Source: Thermothelomyces thermophilus ATCC 42464
Lineage: Eukaryota > Ascomycota > Sordariomycetes > Sordariales > Chaetomiaceae
Length of the DNA: 64,000 bases
Assembly (NCBI RefSeq): GCF_000226095.1
Contig: NC_016477.1
Coordinates: forward strand, 2,232,001-2,296,000
Direction: 5' to 3'
Shown here: positions 45,455 to 58,015 of the stretch, one piece after another
How positions within the stretch are numbered: the first letter of the stretch is position 1
Layout of the letters: every line of letters begins with the position of its first letter
The notes under the pieces: model-generated
Told to the model about the DNA's origin: nothing
Seen by the model: only the letters and a program-made list of their open reading frames with translations
Database searches by the model: none
Made by a program: the position numbers and the translations under genes

Positions 45455-46342
45455 CACAATTTCTTCGGCGATCGGCGAATCGAAGTTGGATCTCGGGGGA
45501 CGGTTGGCCGGATTTTGGGGCAGCGCTGCTGCGAAACGTCACCTCCAGCCGAATGCCATGAGCAAACAGATTAGGCCCGGAGGAGCTGGGCGTTGGCTGG
45601 ATGGAAGCTCTTGCTGCCGAGAAGGAAGTGATGGAGAATGCAGTGGAGATCACAGACCGCATGGCGCCCGCGTCATTGTCAGGGCTTTCGGTCTGGAACC
45701 CCACAATCTGGCTTGTCTTGGCACATCTTAACAGTGCCTGGAGGACTTGGTGCTCCACCTCTTCCTAAACCAAGCGAAGTCTCGGGGAACAACCCAGTCG
45801 TGCCATGAATACCAGCAGCAGCCCGAAGATCGATTAAATACCACCCTTGAGAAAAAAAAAACAACTCTGAACACGGCAGAATTGCGATGATTCCTCCAAC
45901 CCACTGGTCCTTGGGGTGAGTTTTGCACTTCTCCTTTTCGTGCGGCCAATGGACTCACTGTGCACTTTATCGTGCGTGCCAAAGAGTATTTGTGCTTACG
46001 GTACTTAGTGTACATGCACGACTTGTGTATTACGTAGTACACACTACTCCGTACATACAGTAAAGTATGTACATACACGAAACGTACTGCGCATACGGGT
46101 TACAACGCATTTGTCGCGCATTCCATCGAGAACAAACGCAGCAAACTAACAAAGACAGAAGCCAAGTAGGGAGCTTGATTCAATTTGTAAAATGCAGCCA
46201 GAGAACCTTCTCTCCTGATCAATTCGACAACAGGGAGGGGCTTAGAACTGAGTTGCCCCGGAACGGGGTGTTTTGGGTTTAAGACGTCCACCCAATCAGA
46301 GGTCCGGACGAAACTCTTGTCCAAACAGCAGATCGCACCGCA
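45455..46342. promoter_or_regulatory. Bidirectional promoter region TAM41 / MAD1
   Basis: Divergent genes share about 0.9 kb. A TACTCCGTA word (46045-46053) and several GTACATAC words lie between 46020 and 46080. Confidence 0.5.
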
Positions 46343-48852
46343 ATGCCGCGAACGCCAAGTCAATCCCAACCGCGTCCATCAGAAGGCCGCCCGCCGACCA
46401 TGAGATCATTCACACCACAGGGGGACCCTCCGGGTTCTGCGAGACGTCCTTCAGTCAGCGGCGGAGGGTCGCAGTTCCGAGCGACCATCAGCGGCGGCAT
46501 CCCAAGACCCAGCACTTCGATCCGGGAATCCAGGGTAGGGGGAAACTTGAGCAGCGAGCCATCGCTCTGCGTGTGACGATGATGACGATGATGCTGAATA
46601 GGCAGCAGATACCGAGTTTCCGCAACAGCACGACCACTCAGCCATCCTATAACATTCTTACCGGCGAGCCCAACGTTCCAGGCGGCACCATGGCGCGTCC
46701 CGGCTCACGACAGGGCAGCGTCTCTGGACCATCGCCTCCGCGGGGTCGCGCCGCCACGGCTGCGAGTAGCCTCAGTCGCGAAAGCAGCAAGGAGAACCGA
46801 CCGCCCGCAGACGCCGAAGAATACGAGGCCCAGCGCAGGCGCATCGAGGAGCTCAAGGCCGAGGTTGGCACGCTGCAGTACCAGATCAGCAGCTACGAGC
46901 AAGAAAAAGAGCTGGCGCGGCTGCAGATGGAAAACGAGATGCGCGACACTAAGCGACGGGCAGAGGATGACTTCAAGGCGAAACAGGCCGCCGAGGCGGA
47001 GAGGGGGAAGGCACAACGGCAGGTCGAGGCTCTGCAAAGCGAACTGGACGAGCTGAGAGCCGAAAAGGAGCGACAAAAACGAGACCTCGAGGCCAAGGCA
47101 AGAGATGCCCTGGAAGAGGCCAGGTTGCTGCAGGAGCAACTGGAGGAGCTGAGTGCGGCCAAGGACGAAGCTGCGCGCATGGCCGAGCGAGAAGCGATCG
47201 ACTTGCGGGCCAAACTTGCTTCGCTGCAGCGAACTGCAAACGAGCTGGAGGAGGAAAACAAGGCCAAAGACGACGCCCTGGAGAAGGCACAGTCACAATT
47301 GGCCGAGCGCGACGAAACAATCGGCAGGCTAGAGGCTGATGTCCTTCGGCTGAAGGCCCAAACCGGCGATGCCGAAACCATTGCGGTCATTCGGAGGGAG
47401 TTATCCGACCAAGTGATACACATCCGCAATCTGGAGGCGAAAAACAGGGAGCAGGGGATGGAGCTGAAGCATCTTCGTCAGGTCCACAAGGCTGTCGAGA
47501 TCGTCGAGGAAGAGAAGCGCTCTCTACAGAGGAAGCTAGAGGCAGTCGAGGCCATCCAGCAAGAGCTCGACGAAGAGAGACGACAGCGGCAAAGGTTGGA
47601 GGATGAGCGGCAGTCATGGGCGGCTTACCTGCAGGATGAACCCGGTGCGGATGGCCAGAATGAGTTCTCGTCGCCCGAAGACGTAGCCCGGGCATTAGTC
47701 GCGGAACGCCTTCGCTCGGCTTCTCTGGTCGAGAAACTGGGAGAGTTGCAGCCGGAGATTGCCGACCGCGACAACATCATCAAGTCGCTAGAGGACGAGA
47801 AGGCGGAGCTTCTAGACCAGGTCGAGAAACTCAGGGCGGCCGGGGGCTCTGGTGCAGGGAACGACAAGGCTCGCGCCCGCCTTGAGAGGCAGCGTGCCCT
47901 CGCCCAGAAGGAAGTGGAATATCTCCGGGCACAGCTCAAGACGTTTGAGATGGAGGACATGACTCTGCAGCCGGAGAGCGTCGACCAGCAGAAGGTCAAG
48001 CGAATCCAAGAACTCGAAGACCTGGTCGACAAATATAAGGCCGAGGTCAGCACGCTACACGCCGACTTGTCCTCGCTCGAATCTGCCTCTACAAGCCCAG
48101 TCCAGCCCGTGCTGCTGGGCAGCAAGCGTCCGCGCGAAGCCGACGACGCCGAGAGCGAGCATCTCGGCCAACTCGCGCGCAAGAACCGCAAACTGCAGTC
48201 CGAGCTCTCGGAACTGCAGACAGCCCACCGGCTCCTGCAGAAGGAACACGAGGTCGCCACCTCCCAGCTCGCCTCGGCCCAGGCCCAGCTGCAGACCCGC
48301 ATCCTGTCCCTCCGTTCCAACCCGACGTCGGACCACGAGGCGACAAAAGCAGCGACGCTCGCGGCGCTCAAGCTCGAGAACGCCGAGCTGCTCGCGCACA
48401 TCCAGCGCCAGCCGACCCTGTTCGCCACCGTGCCGGCCTCGCAGCTCGCCGCCGCGCAGCGCGAGATCGCCGAGGCCAAGGCCGAGACGGCGTCGGCGCA
48501 GAAGTCGGCGCGCCGCCTCAAGGAGGTGTGGGCGGCCAAGTCGGCCGAGTTCAAGGAGGCCGTCTTCAGCACCCTCGGCTGGACCGTCACCTTCATCCCG
48601 GGCGGCAAGATGCGCGTCGAGAGCGTCTACTACCCGTCCCGGACGGACGAGCACGAGAACAGCATCGTCTTTGACGGCGAGCGCGGCACCATGAAGGTCG
48701 GCGGCGGGCCGCGGAGCGCCTTCGCCCAGAAGATCGGCGACAACATCAAGTTCTGGGTGCGCGAGCGCGGCTGCGTCCCGTGTTTCTTGGCCGCCCTGAC
48801 GTTGGAGTTCTACGAAGAACGGACGAGGGCCGGCGGCGGGGTTGAGGGGTGA
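46343..48852 (+). CDS. MAD1: Spindle assembly checkpoint protein Mad1
   Basis: Two exons (46343-46534 and 46609-48852) encode about 811 aa. Most of the protein, from about residue 120 to 700, is a long coiled coil rich in Glu, Lys, Arg, Ala and Leu. A Mad2-interaction motif is visible at VLLGSKRP (residues 565-572), matching the V-L-x-x-S-x-x-P pattern of human Mad1. The RLK motif that contacts Bub1 is RRLKEVW (R700-L701-K702), followed by the RWD-like C-terminal domain (FSTLGWTVTFIPGGKMRVES to FWVRERGC). Mad1 recruits Mad2 to unattached kinetochores. The intron is GTAGGG with a GCTGAAT branch site and a tandem CAGCAG acceptor, so one Gln may be optional. A start at 46343 gives MPRTPSQSQPRPSE, typical of the disordered fungal N-terminus. 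Confidence 0.92.
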
Positions 48853-49419
48853 AGGGGGAGAGGAGGAACCAAACGGCATGTGAGATGAGTTTTAATTTTT
48901 TTTTTTTTTTGTTTGAGATCGTATGAAACAGGCATATATACCCTCACTATTACTTTCTGAAGTTTCCCTATTTTCTCTCTATTTGGTGCCTGGTCGGTTC
49001 CCGGAACGGTGTTTAGACGGCGGAGTCAACAATTCATAGCCACCATAAAGTCTTAGCTGTTCTTTTTCCTCAGGAATCCAAGGGAGAGATTGGATACCCT
49101 CATCTGCCTGCCCGCATCATAACGCGCCGATCCAGTGATTGTTACTCCCCGCACAGCCCGGACAAGGTTGGGATAGAACAAGGTAAGATACGTGAGATAT
49201 GTACCCAAGTACGATTATGTGCGATCTCATTCTCAGCCCCGCTTCGAAATCTTCCCAACACCCAGCCACAATAGCACAAAAGAAACAAAACCACCTAGAC
49301 AGCTTCTCGAAACATGTTCCCGGTATCAGCTTGCATCGATCTATCCATCGCGCTTGGCATAAATCGCAGATATCCTGCCACAAACTCAACGAGACCAATA
49401 TAGGAAAGCTTCCCTCCGC
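48853..49419. other. Convergent 3' intergenic region
   Basis: MAD1 and the SYP1-like gene converge here. A T-run of about 14 lies at 48896-48910. No gene supported. Confidence 0.5.
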
Positions 49420-52341
49420 CTACTTAGATTCGTATTTCCCCGACACTAGCCTCTTCACGACCGGCACATCTGCCCACGCCCTCCCCTGCTGCCCGGTAGG
49501 ATCCGGCGACGGCGGTACCGAGCTAGCATCCGCAAACGGGTCTTCCTCCTCGACCTCAACCGCCTTGCCCTTCCCCTTCTCCTCGGGCAGCAACCTGGCA
49601 ACTGAGATCCCACTGCCCCCCTCGGAAGCGGAGTGCGCTGGTGGCGTCCATTCCCAGCGGACTTCGACCTTCCCGGGCATTGGCTCGGCGTTTTGCTCGC
49701 CAATGATGCGGCAAATGATCTTAGACCACTCTTCCGTAAGCGTCACGTCTCCAAGGCGCCAGTACACGATGTGCTTGTCCTTGAGGTGGGTGCCTGAGGG
49801 TTTGGTCTGCACGCCACTTGCGCGAGCGCCCTCGTAAGTGGCGATGAAGACCACGTTAGACAATGTGATGGGCCGCGGGAGAGCGCAAGACGGGTTGAGG
49901 CGATATTGTAGAAGGAGGCCGAGTTTGTCGGCTTGGGGCTTCCAAACAGGGCTGATGGTGATGGGACATTGTGATGCCAAGGCCGTGTCCGAGTCGGCGT
50001 GCACGCGGTAGGTGAAGACCGGTGTGGTGGTGGTGAGATGGGAGAGGTCGACGGAGAACTCATCGGGATTGGCGGTGTTGGCAACCACAGCACGGTTGGG
50101 CCCGATGGATTCAAGGGTGGAAAAGTTGTTTAGGCGAATTGTTTCGTGGTCTGTTTTCGTGTGAGATTTGAGCTTCAAAGGCAAAGAGATGTGGCAGAGA
50201 CGATGGGCTTACCTGCGAATGGGGCCTCAGGGTCAGAGACATAGGAGAGAGCGACCTCACCCGTCACTCTGACCCAGCTAGGCTCGCCATTTTGAAACAC
50301 GGCAGAGACGGTCTCGATGATGGAAGAATGCAGGCCAGGGCCGTAGACGGGCCCGGACATTTCTGGGTGTTTGATCCGCGCAATGCCGCTATATGATGAC
50401 CCCCCTCCAAACGACGTGCCGGATCGGATTGACTGGGTATCGGACGCACGGCTGGTCTCAGAGGTGAATGTTGCCGGCGGGGTGGGCTTCGGCACGGTGG
50501 CACTTGTTGGCAGTGAAGGGGAAACCGGGAATGGATGTTCAGGCGAGATATCGTGCGTTGGCAGAGACGGCATGTAGACTGTGTTTCGCACTTCTCTTCT
50601 GCCTCGGACGGTGCCTGTCCTGCGCGTGGGCATTCCCATGTTCAGGGCGTTCGCGACACTTGACAAGGCTGCCTGCTTCGCGTCCTGGTCCTCTTCGGGA
50701 ATCGGCTCGTTCTTGATATTGAGCTTGAACGGGTGGTCACCTTCCTCAGCTGCCGCTTCTCTCTGTGCCTGAGAGATGGGATCATTCATTTGTGGCGGTA
50801 TTGTGAAACCGTCGGCGTCCTTGTCCGGCTCACCCCTGCCTCGCTGCTGAGATGGCGGAGCCGTTCCCGGAGCGTCAAAGATATCCTCTGCGGTTCCGTT
50901 CAAGAGACTGGGCTGTGACGGCTGCGTATCCTTGGGACCCTCTCCGCTGGCGTCTCCGTTGGTGCCTTCGTGAGAAAGCTTGGCCTGTTCGTTTTCGGCG
51001 GTGGAGTCCCGACCTTGCTCACCAGTTGGGCTCTCAACTACCGACGGCAGCCTGTGCTGGGAACCAGTTAGGTTATGAGATGAGGCCCGAGGGGAGAGCG
51101 TCTGGCTGTGGCTGCTTCCAAGACCGCGCGAGAAGGAGCCGAGACTCTTTGGAGGAGAGCCGAGCTGGCCAAAGCCGCCGTGGACACTCTGTCGCCGGCG
51201 GCCGAGCATGGTGCCAATCCGGCTTCGCAGTTTGGACTCTGTCGCTTCCATCAGCATTTCATAGTTGTTCTGAGGTACAAATCTTTCGCGTACCAGGAGG
51301 GTTATTTTCTCTGTGGCCCGAATGCTCGCTTCCGTCATCCCCAGTGATGCTAGAAGGGGCAGCGGTCGGGGTGACCGGAGTTGGTTGCCGTGTGAAAGAC
51401 TTCTTTTCAACCTTTGGCTTTCCCGCAACTGTCCTTTGTACGAAGTTCTGAATCTCCTGGGCAGTATTGACTTCGAGCATCACGTTGAGCACCTCCTCGG
51501 CAGCCGCCTGGGTTCGTGTGGCTTGATCGACCTCATGAGTCTCGAACTGCGTCAGGACATCGCGTAGGTGGTTTATACGCTGTTCATCCAGAGCTTGTAG
51601 CGTCTCGTAAATGAAGGGGGCCTGGGACTCCCATGTCTGGGTGGCCGACTCCAGCCTAGCCGCAGCCTGGTCGACTTTCTGCGCATTGGCTTTCCCTCCC
51701 TTTTTGCTCAGTTTTTCCGACTTTTCGGTCGCATCTTCCAATTCCTTGGCCATGGCACTGAGATTTGCGCTGATCGTCTGCATATTCTGCATCTCCTTTC
51801 TGTTCTGAAAATTGCGAAGGGGCTGCTCGACGTCTTTGTCGATGCGCTGGGCGAACAGCTGGTGCGAGGCGGCAATGCCATCGGTCGAGCTGAGAATCTT
51901 GTCCCATGGAGCTTGGAATATGCTGTTCGATAGCAGTGGTCAGCTTGTGGTGCCGGGAAAGGAGCAACAAGGAGTGCGACGGACCCGAGCTCAGATGCAG
52001 CATTTGGCACCTTGAAGACCAACAGCTTGCGAAGGCCGGCGACATATTGCTCCTCTACCCTCCTACGCTCCTAGGACAGTCTCAGTCCCGCACGCCTCCA
52101 AATCACGGCAATGCCCGTCCTCGTACCTGAAGCCAATCTGCGATCTCCTGGTTGGCTCTTGCTATGCGTTTGACCCGGTCCGAGAGCACTTGCACGGCCT
52201 GGCTCGGCTGCAGGTTCGCCTAGAACGAGAAGAACACGACCGTCAGACGATACCGCATCATGCAGTATTCGTACTGCACTTAGGGGTCCTTACCAGCATC
52301 GCTGGGTACTCGGACCGAGAGAGGTCGTCGACAGACGCCAT
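49420..52341 (-). CDS. SYP1: F-BAR/muHD endocytic adaptor, Syp1/FCHo-like
   Basis: Six exons (52341-52294, 52219-52127, 52070-51985, 51922-51294, 51238-50213, 50150-49420) encode 870 aa; all phases close. The N-terminal ~270 residues are an F-BAR membrane-bending domain (ANLQPSQAVQVLSDRVKRIARANQEIADWLQ, then ERRRVEEQYVAGLRKL and a long helical stretch). The middle is a disordered Ser/Pro linker starting with the conserved RSRIGTMLGRRRQS. The last ~330 residues form the mu-homology domain (VRVTGEVALSYVSDPEAPFA|DHETIRLNNF...). Syp1/FCHo proteins are early organisers of clathrin-coated pits and septin sites at the plasma membrane. The fourth intron was set to the 55-nt GTACGC...GACAG form because it restores the ESKLRSRIGT block; the third donor (GTCCGT) is weak. 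Confidence 0.9.
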
Positions 52342-53078
52342 CCTGGGCAAATCGGCGAAAGCGCAATCGGGGCGACGGCGAAAGGGGGGGAGCTATCAAC
52401 GCATAACAGCGAGAGCGCGGGCAACTTCATCCAGCTGCCCGTGATGGCGACGAGAACTGCGCGCGACGAGCAGTTCGAGAACCGCAGGGCTTAGTACGGA
52501 AAGCGTCCGATGCTGGTGCAGCTTGCAGAAAGAACGGCTGGGCCGGCGCGCATTGATGTCACGCAGAACGGGGATGGCCAAGGGCCAAGCTGTTCCCAGG
52601 CGACCAATCGTCGTTATTGTTCGGACTGATGCAGACCCACCGTTTGGCTCCACAACCCGCTTGAATTGTGCCCGACGCTGATAGTGATGGACCTCGCGAA
52701 ACTTCTGGCAAGAGGAGTCGAGCCCACAAAAAGTGCATACCCCAGTGGGCAGCGAGGGACCCTGGATAGCTGCTGCCAGTCTAAGAGTACTTAACCATGC
52801 GGAGATACTGCATCAACATCATAAGACACTACAGTTGACGTTACTCTACAGGTAGAGTCAGTGAAAGCTGGCAGAGTCCCCCGCGCACTAAAAGGAGCAC
52901 TGAATCTCCAGCAAGGTCAACAATAATTAGATTTCTTGTTCGCACGCAGATTAGTCTCCCCAGAAATAATTGACGTATCAACTTACTCCAAGGGCCTTAC
53001 CAAGGACCTTGCTTGGATTTCAATCGGCGGACAAGTTACGGAGAAACATCACGCTCCGAGCAACTAAGGCAGGGCAGC
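52342..53078. promoter_or_regulatory. Bidirectional promoter region SYP1 / CAK-like kinase
   Basis: About 0.74 kb between divergent starts; no other feature recognised. Confidence 0.5.
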
Positions 53079-54578
53079 ATGGCAGAGAGCGATTGGAGAA
53101 GCTCACTCACCGCTACACAGAGATATGATAACATCCAAAATCTGTGAGCGTGATTTGCATCGACGAACTTATGTGGAAGCCAAACGCTAACGCCTCCACA
53201 GAATGCGAGTGCTAGCGGCTGCCGGTATCACTCAAAGTGCATTCGAGATTGAAAATGAAGCATACAAGACTGCGGCTAACAGGGTAAGGAGCTGTCGTGC
53301 TTGATGTTTTACTTCTACCACCTGCCCTGACAAAAGCATAAGGAAGAGTATGACGCAGCGTGCAACCCGCCTGTTTCCAAGGCCGAAGACCCGGAGTCCC
53401 CAGTATCTCAACCAGACTCAGCTGTTGTTGAGCATGCCGGCCGAGAGTCCTTACCCGGGATCACCATTGGTAACTATCCTAACTGCCACTACATTGCCAG
53501 CGGCGTCACATCCGAGGTCTACCGTGCCGACGTCCACGCCCTCAAGGTCGTCGTCGAAACACACAACATCGAGCCTCACAATCCGCACCGCGAAGCCAAG
53601 ATCCTCTCCTCCCTCAGGGATCCAGACGCCCGCTCCTCTCTCAGGGATCCAAACCCCCCCCACATCATCCCGCTTCTCGAAACATTCCGTGACCCGAAAA
53701 CCCAGAATTTCGTCCTCGTCTTTCCATACGCGCCTTTTACCCTCGCCAGTCTCCTCTCCACCCACCGCCCCGCTTCGTCACCCCTACCAGACGCCGTCAC
53801 CCGCACAATCTTTACCGGCCTCTTCCGCGCCCTGAGCCACTTGCACAGCCGGTGCATCATCCACCGCGACATCAAGCCCTCCGCCCTCCTCCTCACCACC
53901 CCGACGCCGACCGACCCCTCGCAGGTCTACCTCTCCGACTTCAGCACGGCCTGGCACCCGACCTTTTCCCCGGGGGACAACAACACCGAGCCGGCGCACC
54001 ACAAGATCCTCGACGTCGGCACGGGGCCCTACCGCGCCCCGGAGACCCTCTTCGGCAACCGGTCCTACGGCCCGCCCGTCGACCTCTGGGCCGCCGGCGT
54101 CACGCTGGCCGAGTGCTTCGCCCGCCGCCCGCCGTTCGAGTCGCGCCCCGCCCACGAGGACGGCAACCAGCTCGGCCTGGTCCTGAGCATCTTCCAGACG
54201 CTGGGCACCCCGACCCCCGAGACGTGGCCCGAGGCCGTCGGCTTCCGCACGCCGCCCTTTGAGATGTATCGCGTCTTCGAGGGCCGCGTCGCGACCGAGG
54301 GATGGCAAGCCGTCGTGCCTGGTCTGCCTTCGGGCGAGGGAAGCTGGATGGAGCTGGTGCAAGGATTGCTTCGATTTGAGAGTGCGCAGAGGGTCACGGC
54401 GGACGAGGTAAGTGCTTGGTTTTTTTTAAAAAAATTTCTTCTTTATTCTGAGCTGTGATGATGGAAGAGTGTTTTTTTATATTTTTTTTTTTTTTTGAAT
54501 TGTGGCGATGTGCTGACGATGGGCTAGGCATTGAAGTTCCCTTGTATGAAAGAGGGGGGAGGAGATAAGTCCGAATAA
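53079..54578 (+). CDS. CDK-activating-kinase-like protein kinase (Cak1/Csk1 type)
   Basis: Four exons (53079-53143, 53202-53283, 53343-54407, 54528-54578) encode 420 aa. After an N-terminal extension with a helical segment (TATQRYDNIQNLMRVLAAAG), the kinase domain begins at ITIGNYPNCHYIASG. The P-loop is degenerate (ASGVTSEVYRA), the VAIK lysine is in ALKVVV, the catalytic loop is HRDIKPSALL, and the APE motif is YRAPETLFG, followed by the CMGC-type DLWAAGVTLAE. The magnesium motif reads DFS instead of DFG. This mix of CDK-like core and loose P-loop is typical of fungal monomeric CDK-activating kinases. HRDIKPSALL has Ser-Ala where most kinases have Glu-Asn, so the metal-binding Asn appears absent. 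The last exon gives ALKFPCMKEGGGDKSE. It may be a divergent active kinase or a pseudokinase. Confidence 0.82.
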
Positions 54579-54950
54579 GGCGATGCTGAATTGAAAGTGG
54601 ACCCGAAATTACACTGTTGACCAGCGTGGGAACAAGTCGAGACGTTGGACTCTGCTCGCTCGCAAATTCCGAAGGCATCGAAGCATGAATGAAAAGGGGG
54701 CCGAAGAGGGCGCTCGGCAGAAAATGCAGATCTCAATTTCTATGGTCTCAATTCGACTGCTTATCATGATTGAGCACCCACTGCCCGACGTCAGCCATGA
54801 TGGATGGCATTGAAACATTTCCCAGATACCCCTATACTGTGCGTGAAGTCTTGACATGGCAAGTTGTGCCTCGTGCACAACGTGGGCACGTCGAGTTTCA
54901 TATCCGTAGTGCTGATCGTGTCTGAATCGTTTCGTCGTGTAGCATGGCGC
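54579..54950. other. Convergent 3' intergenic region
   Basis: Short spacer between the kinase and GMP synthase genes, both ending here; nothing else seen. Confidence 0.6.
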
Positions 54951-57900
54951 TTACTCAAGTTCAATCGTTCCGGGAGGCTTCGAGGTGATGTCGTAGACGA
55001 CACGGCAAACGCTAGGGACATCGTCAGTAATTGTTGTCATGTAGAGGGGGGAGATGGCGCGCAATGATTGATATCGTACCCGTGGACCTCGTTAACAATC
55101 CTGTTCATCACCCGCTGTAGGAATTCCCAGGGGAAGTTGTAGGCTTCGGCGGTCATAAAGTCGGTCGTGGTCACGGCGCGGAGGACAACGATCTGGGAAT
55201 CATCAGCCACCGAAAAAGGGTTGGAAAGGATGGGAAGGGGGAAAGAGGGTGAGTGCACAGGATAGGGCAGGGCAGGGAAGGGTAGCATACATAACCGTAA
55301 ACTCTCTTATCACCCATTACTCCCACGGCACGGCTGGGGTCGACGGCGGCATACGCTATTTGAGCAGGTCAGCTAACGGCCTTGACTATGCGTCTTCGAG
55401 AACATAAAACCAACCTTGGGAGATCCGGTCATAGATGCCAGCCTTGCGGATTTCCGAGATGAAAATCTGACGGCAGAAATCAACACATGTCCTAAACAAA
55501 CGATTGTCGGAATAGGGGATGCCTACATGATCGGCTTGGCGGGCAATCTCAACCTTCTCAGGTGTCACTTCGCCCAGGATTCTGACAGCAATACCAGCTG
55601 AAAGCAGTCAGCATTGGAACACGATGTCGGGGGGAAGGGGTTGTCATACGTCCAGGGAAAGGATGCTTTGAGTACCTGGTCAGTAAGTGGCACACACAAA
55701 GGGAGACAGTCGCCGACCTACTCTCATCACGAGCTCTTCCGGGATTCCTAGAGCACGACCAAGGGCTGCACGCTTATTGTTAGTCCCAAGCTTCTTGGGG
55801 AGGGAGGGGAGCAAAGTCCGGAGTGATGTTTGAAATTGGTAGCGTCACATACCGCGAACCTCATCCTATTCGGCGGTCAGTCAGTGAGCCGGCCTTGGGA
55901 TGTGCGAAAAAAAAAAAAAAAAAAAAACAAACCTTATACAAGGATCTCAGGGGTTCAATAAGCTTGAGCCCCTGCCCGTTGGCCATACGCGCAGGGAGGC
56001 CACCGCTGAAGACCGGTCAGTATCACATTGGCTCCGCTCCATTTCCGAGAGGCTGGACAGCGAAAGAAACATACACATTGTGGTGAGTCTAAGATAACAG
56101 TCAGTGATTGAAAAAACATGCGAAAATCTGATAGACAGGCTAACCTTGATAGTGGCCGAAGGGCCCTTGAACGATAGCGATTCGATCACATCCGGATAGA
56201 GAGTGCCTCTGCCAATGTTCAGGAAACACGCTTTGCGACTGTGTCCGGTGACAAATTAAACTCACTGCATGAAGAACTCAATCTTGCCGGCCTTTGTTGG
56301 GTCACTGGCGGCAGCCTTCTCAATCTGACGCTTGTCAGCTGTGATGGGACAAGTCGGACGGCTGCTGGGAGCCTCGGAGGTACCTTGATAGCTTCCTCCT
56401 CGAAGATGTCGATGAATTTGCCACCTATTCAGCAGTTAATTTTGAAATCTACCCACTTTCACTTCGGGGAGGGGAGTAGTATCCGAGAATAATGGGTGTT
56501 GGTAAGTGCATACCAATAAACTTTCGCTTTTTCTGTCTAGAATGTCAGGGGTGTTCGCGTGGACAGGAGCCGTTGACAGGGCGGGAGGAGAAGAGGGGGG
56601 GAGGGGGCCGGTCGCATACCTCGGGATCTTCAATGCCCTTCAGGCCGTCAAGGAATTGCTGTGAGGCATCAACAACTGTGAGGTTGATGCCAAGTGCCTC
56701 GCTTAAGTCCTTCTGAACCTGCTCGCATTCGTTCAGGCGCATAACGCCATCTGATTCGATGCCGTCAGGCCGGGCCACTTCTAGATTGGAGGCCGACGGG
56801 AGTTTACGTACTGTTAACCAGCACGGCCCAAAACCTCGAGCCAATCGCCTCTTTCTGGCCAACAGTCAGTGTCAGCTCTCCTAGGGATCATACCTTGCAG
56901 GACTCACCATCAATTTCGCGGCCACGGTTGAATCAACGCCACCACTAACAGCGGCAAGGACCTGCCCCTTTTCGCCGACAGTGTGGCGAATCTGTGCGAT
57001 TGCCTCGTCCAGGAATTTCTGCATCGTCCATTCCTGCTTGCAGCCGCAGATGTTGACGGCAAAGTTCTTGAGGAGCTTCGATCCGTTCTGTGTGTGTGTC
57101 ACCTCGGGATGAAACTGCAGGCCGTAGATCGGCTTGGTCTCGTGGCCGATGGCGGCATATTCTGAGTTGTCGGACGTGGCTACCGTGTGGAAGCCCTCGG
57201 GAAGCTTGGCGAGCTTGTCGCCGTGGCTCATCCACACTCGCATGGACTCTTCGATCCCTTCGAAGAGGCGGTCTACGTGGTTATCGAGAGACCGCGCCTT
57301 GAGCATGGCGTGACCATACTCGCGGTGCGTCCCCGCAATGACATTTTCTGGGTTGAGGCGATACGCGAGCTCCTGCATGCCATCTGTGGCCCCCGCCCAA
57401 AAAATAAAGGTCAGCCAGGGCCCGAATGATTGGAACCAGTCCCAAGGGGGGGGACAATTTACGCACAGCAAATGCCCAGAATGGGTACATCTAAATCAAA
57501 AGAGGTCAGCCACGAACGGAGGAGCAGGGCCAGGAAACGTAATTACTCAGGTCAAAGACGGCCGGGTCGACATGAGGGCTGCCCTCCTCGTAGACAGAGT
57601 AAGGCCCACCAGAGAGGATAATCCCCTTGGGTTTGAACTTGAGTTCTGAGAGCTTCTGTGTGCACGGGAGCATCTCCGAGAAAACATTGAGCTCACGAAG
57701 ACGGCGGGTGATCCTTCACATCCTCTGTCAGTCCGTTCTATCTGCCCGTTGAGGTTCGTGGGTCGGGGACTGGACTCCATGGCGCCATTGCCCCGGGCCG
57801 CTCAAGGCAAGACCAGACATTCCCGCCTCTTTGATTTTCAGATTCAGTTATGGACATACAGGTGGGTATACTGTGAGCTGTTTGATGGAAAATCTCGTCA

Positions 57901-58015
57901 GCTCCCGTAATTACGGCTGCTCATCCGAACTGCTCGTCATCGCTCACCCAAAATCGAGCACCAAGATGGTGTCGAAGGCGCTGTGGGCCATGGCCTCTCC
58001 CGGTTCGCCGGCCAT
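54951..58015 (-). CDS. GUA1: GMP synthase (glutamine-hydrolysing)
   Basis: Twenty-one exons encode 543 aa: 58015-57948, 57877-57860, 57713-57547, 57490-57467, 57383-56908, 56854-56812, 56750-56620, 56532-56514, 56424-56384, 56324-56266, 56208-56145, 56088-56075, 56005-55933, 55865-55853, 55765-55722, 55665-55650, 55597-55527, 55466-55415, 55355-55291, 55192-55080, 55011-54951. The enzyme converts XMP, ATP and glutamine to GMP in the cytosol. The amidotransferase domain has LVLDFGSQYTHL, the nucleophile elbow LGICYGMQ and [10 protein letters not shown]; the ATP-pyrophosphatase P-loop is [13 protein letters not shown]; the C-terminal dimerisation domain has [29 protein letters not shown] and ends PPGTIELE. 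All phases close and no family-conserved block is missing, so the gene looks functional despite 20 introns. Seven internal exons are 24 nt or shorter. Confidence 0.92.

Noticed and set aside
47625-48879. Two minus-strand frames of 327 and 274 codons opposite MAD1
   Set aside because: They are complements of coiled-coil codons with Ser/Arg- or Leu/Gly-rich composition and no domain.
38573-52341. A cell-division gene cluster (BIR1, MAD1 and neighbours)
   Set aside because: They are interleaved with lipid, membrane and transport genes on both strands; clustering is no more than chance without synteny data.
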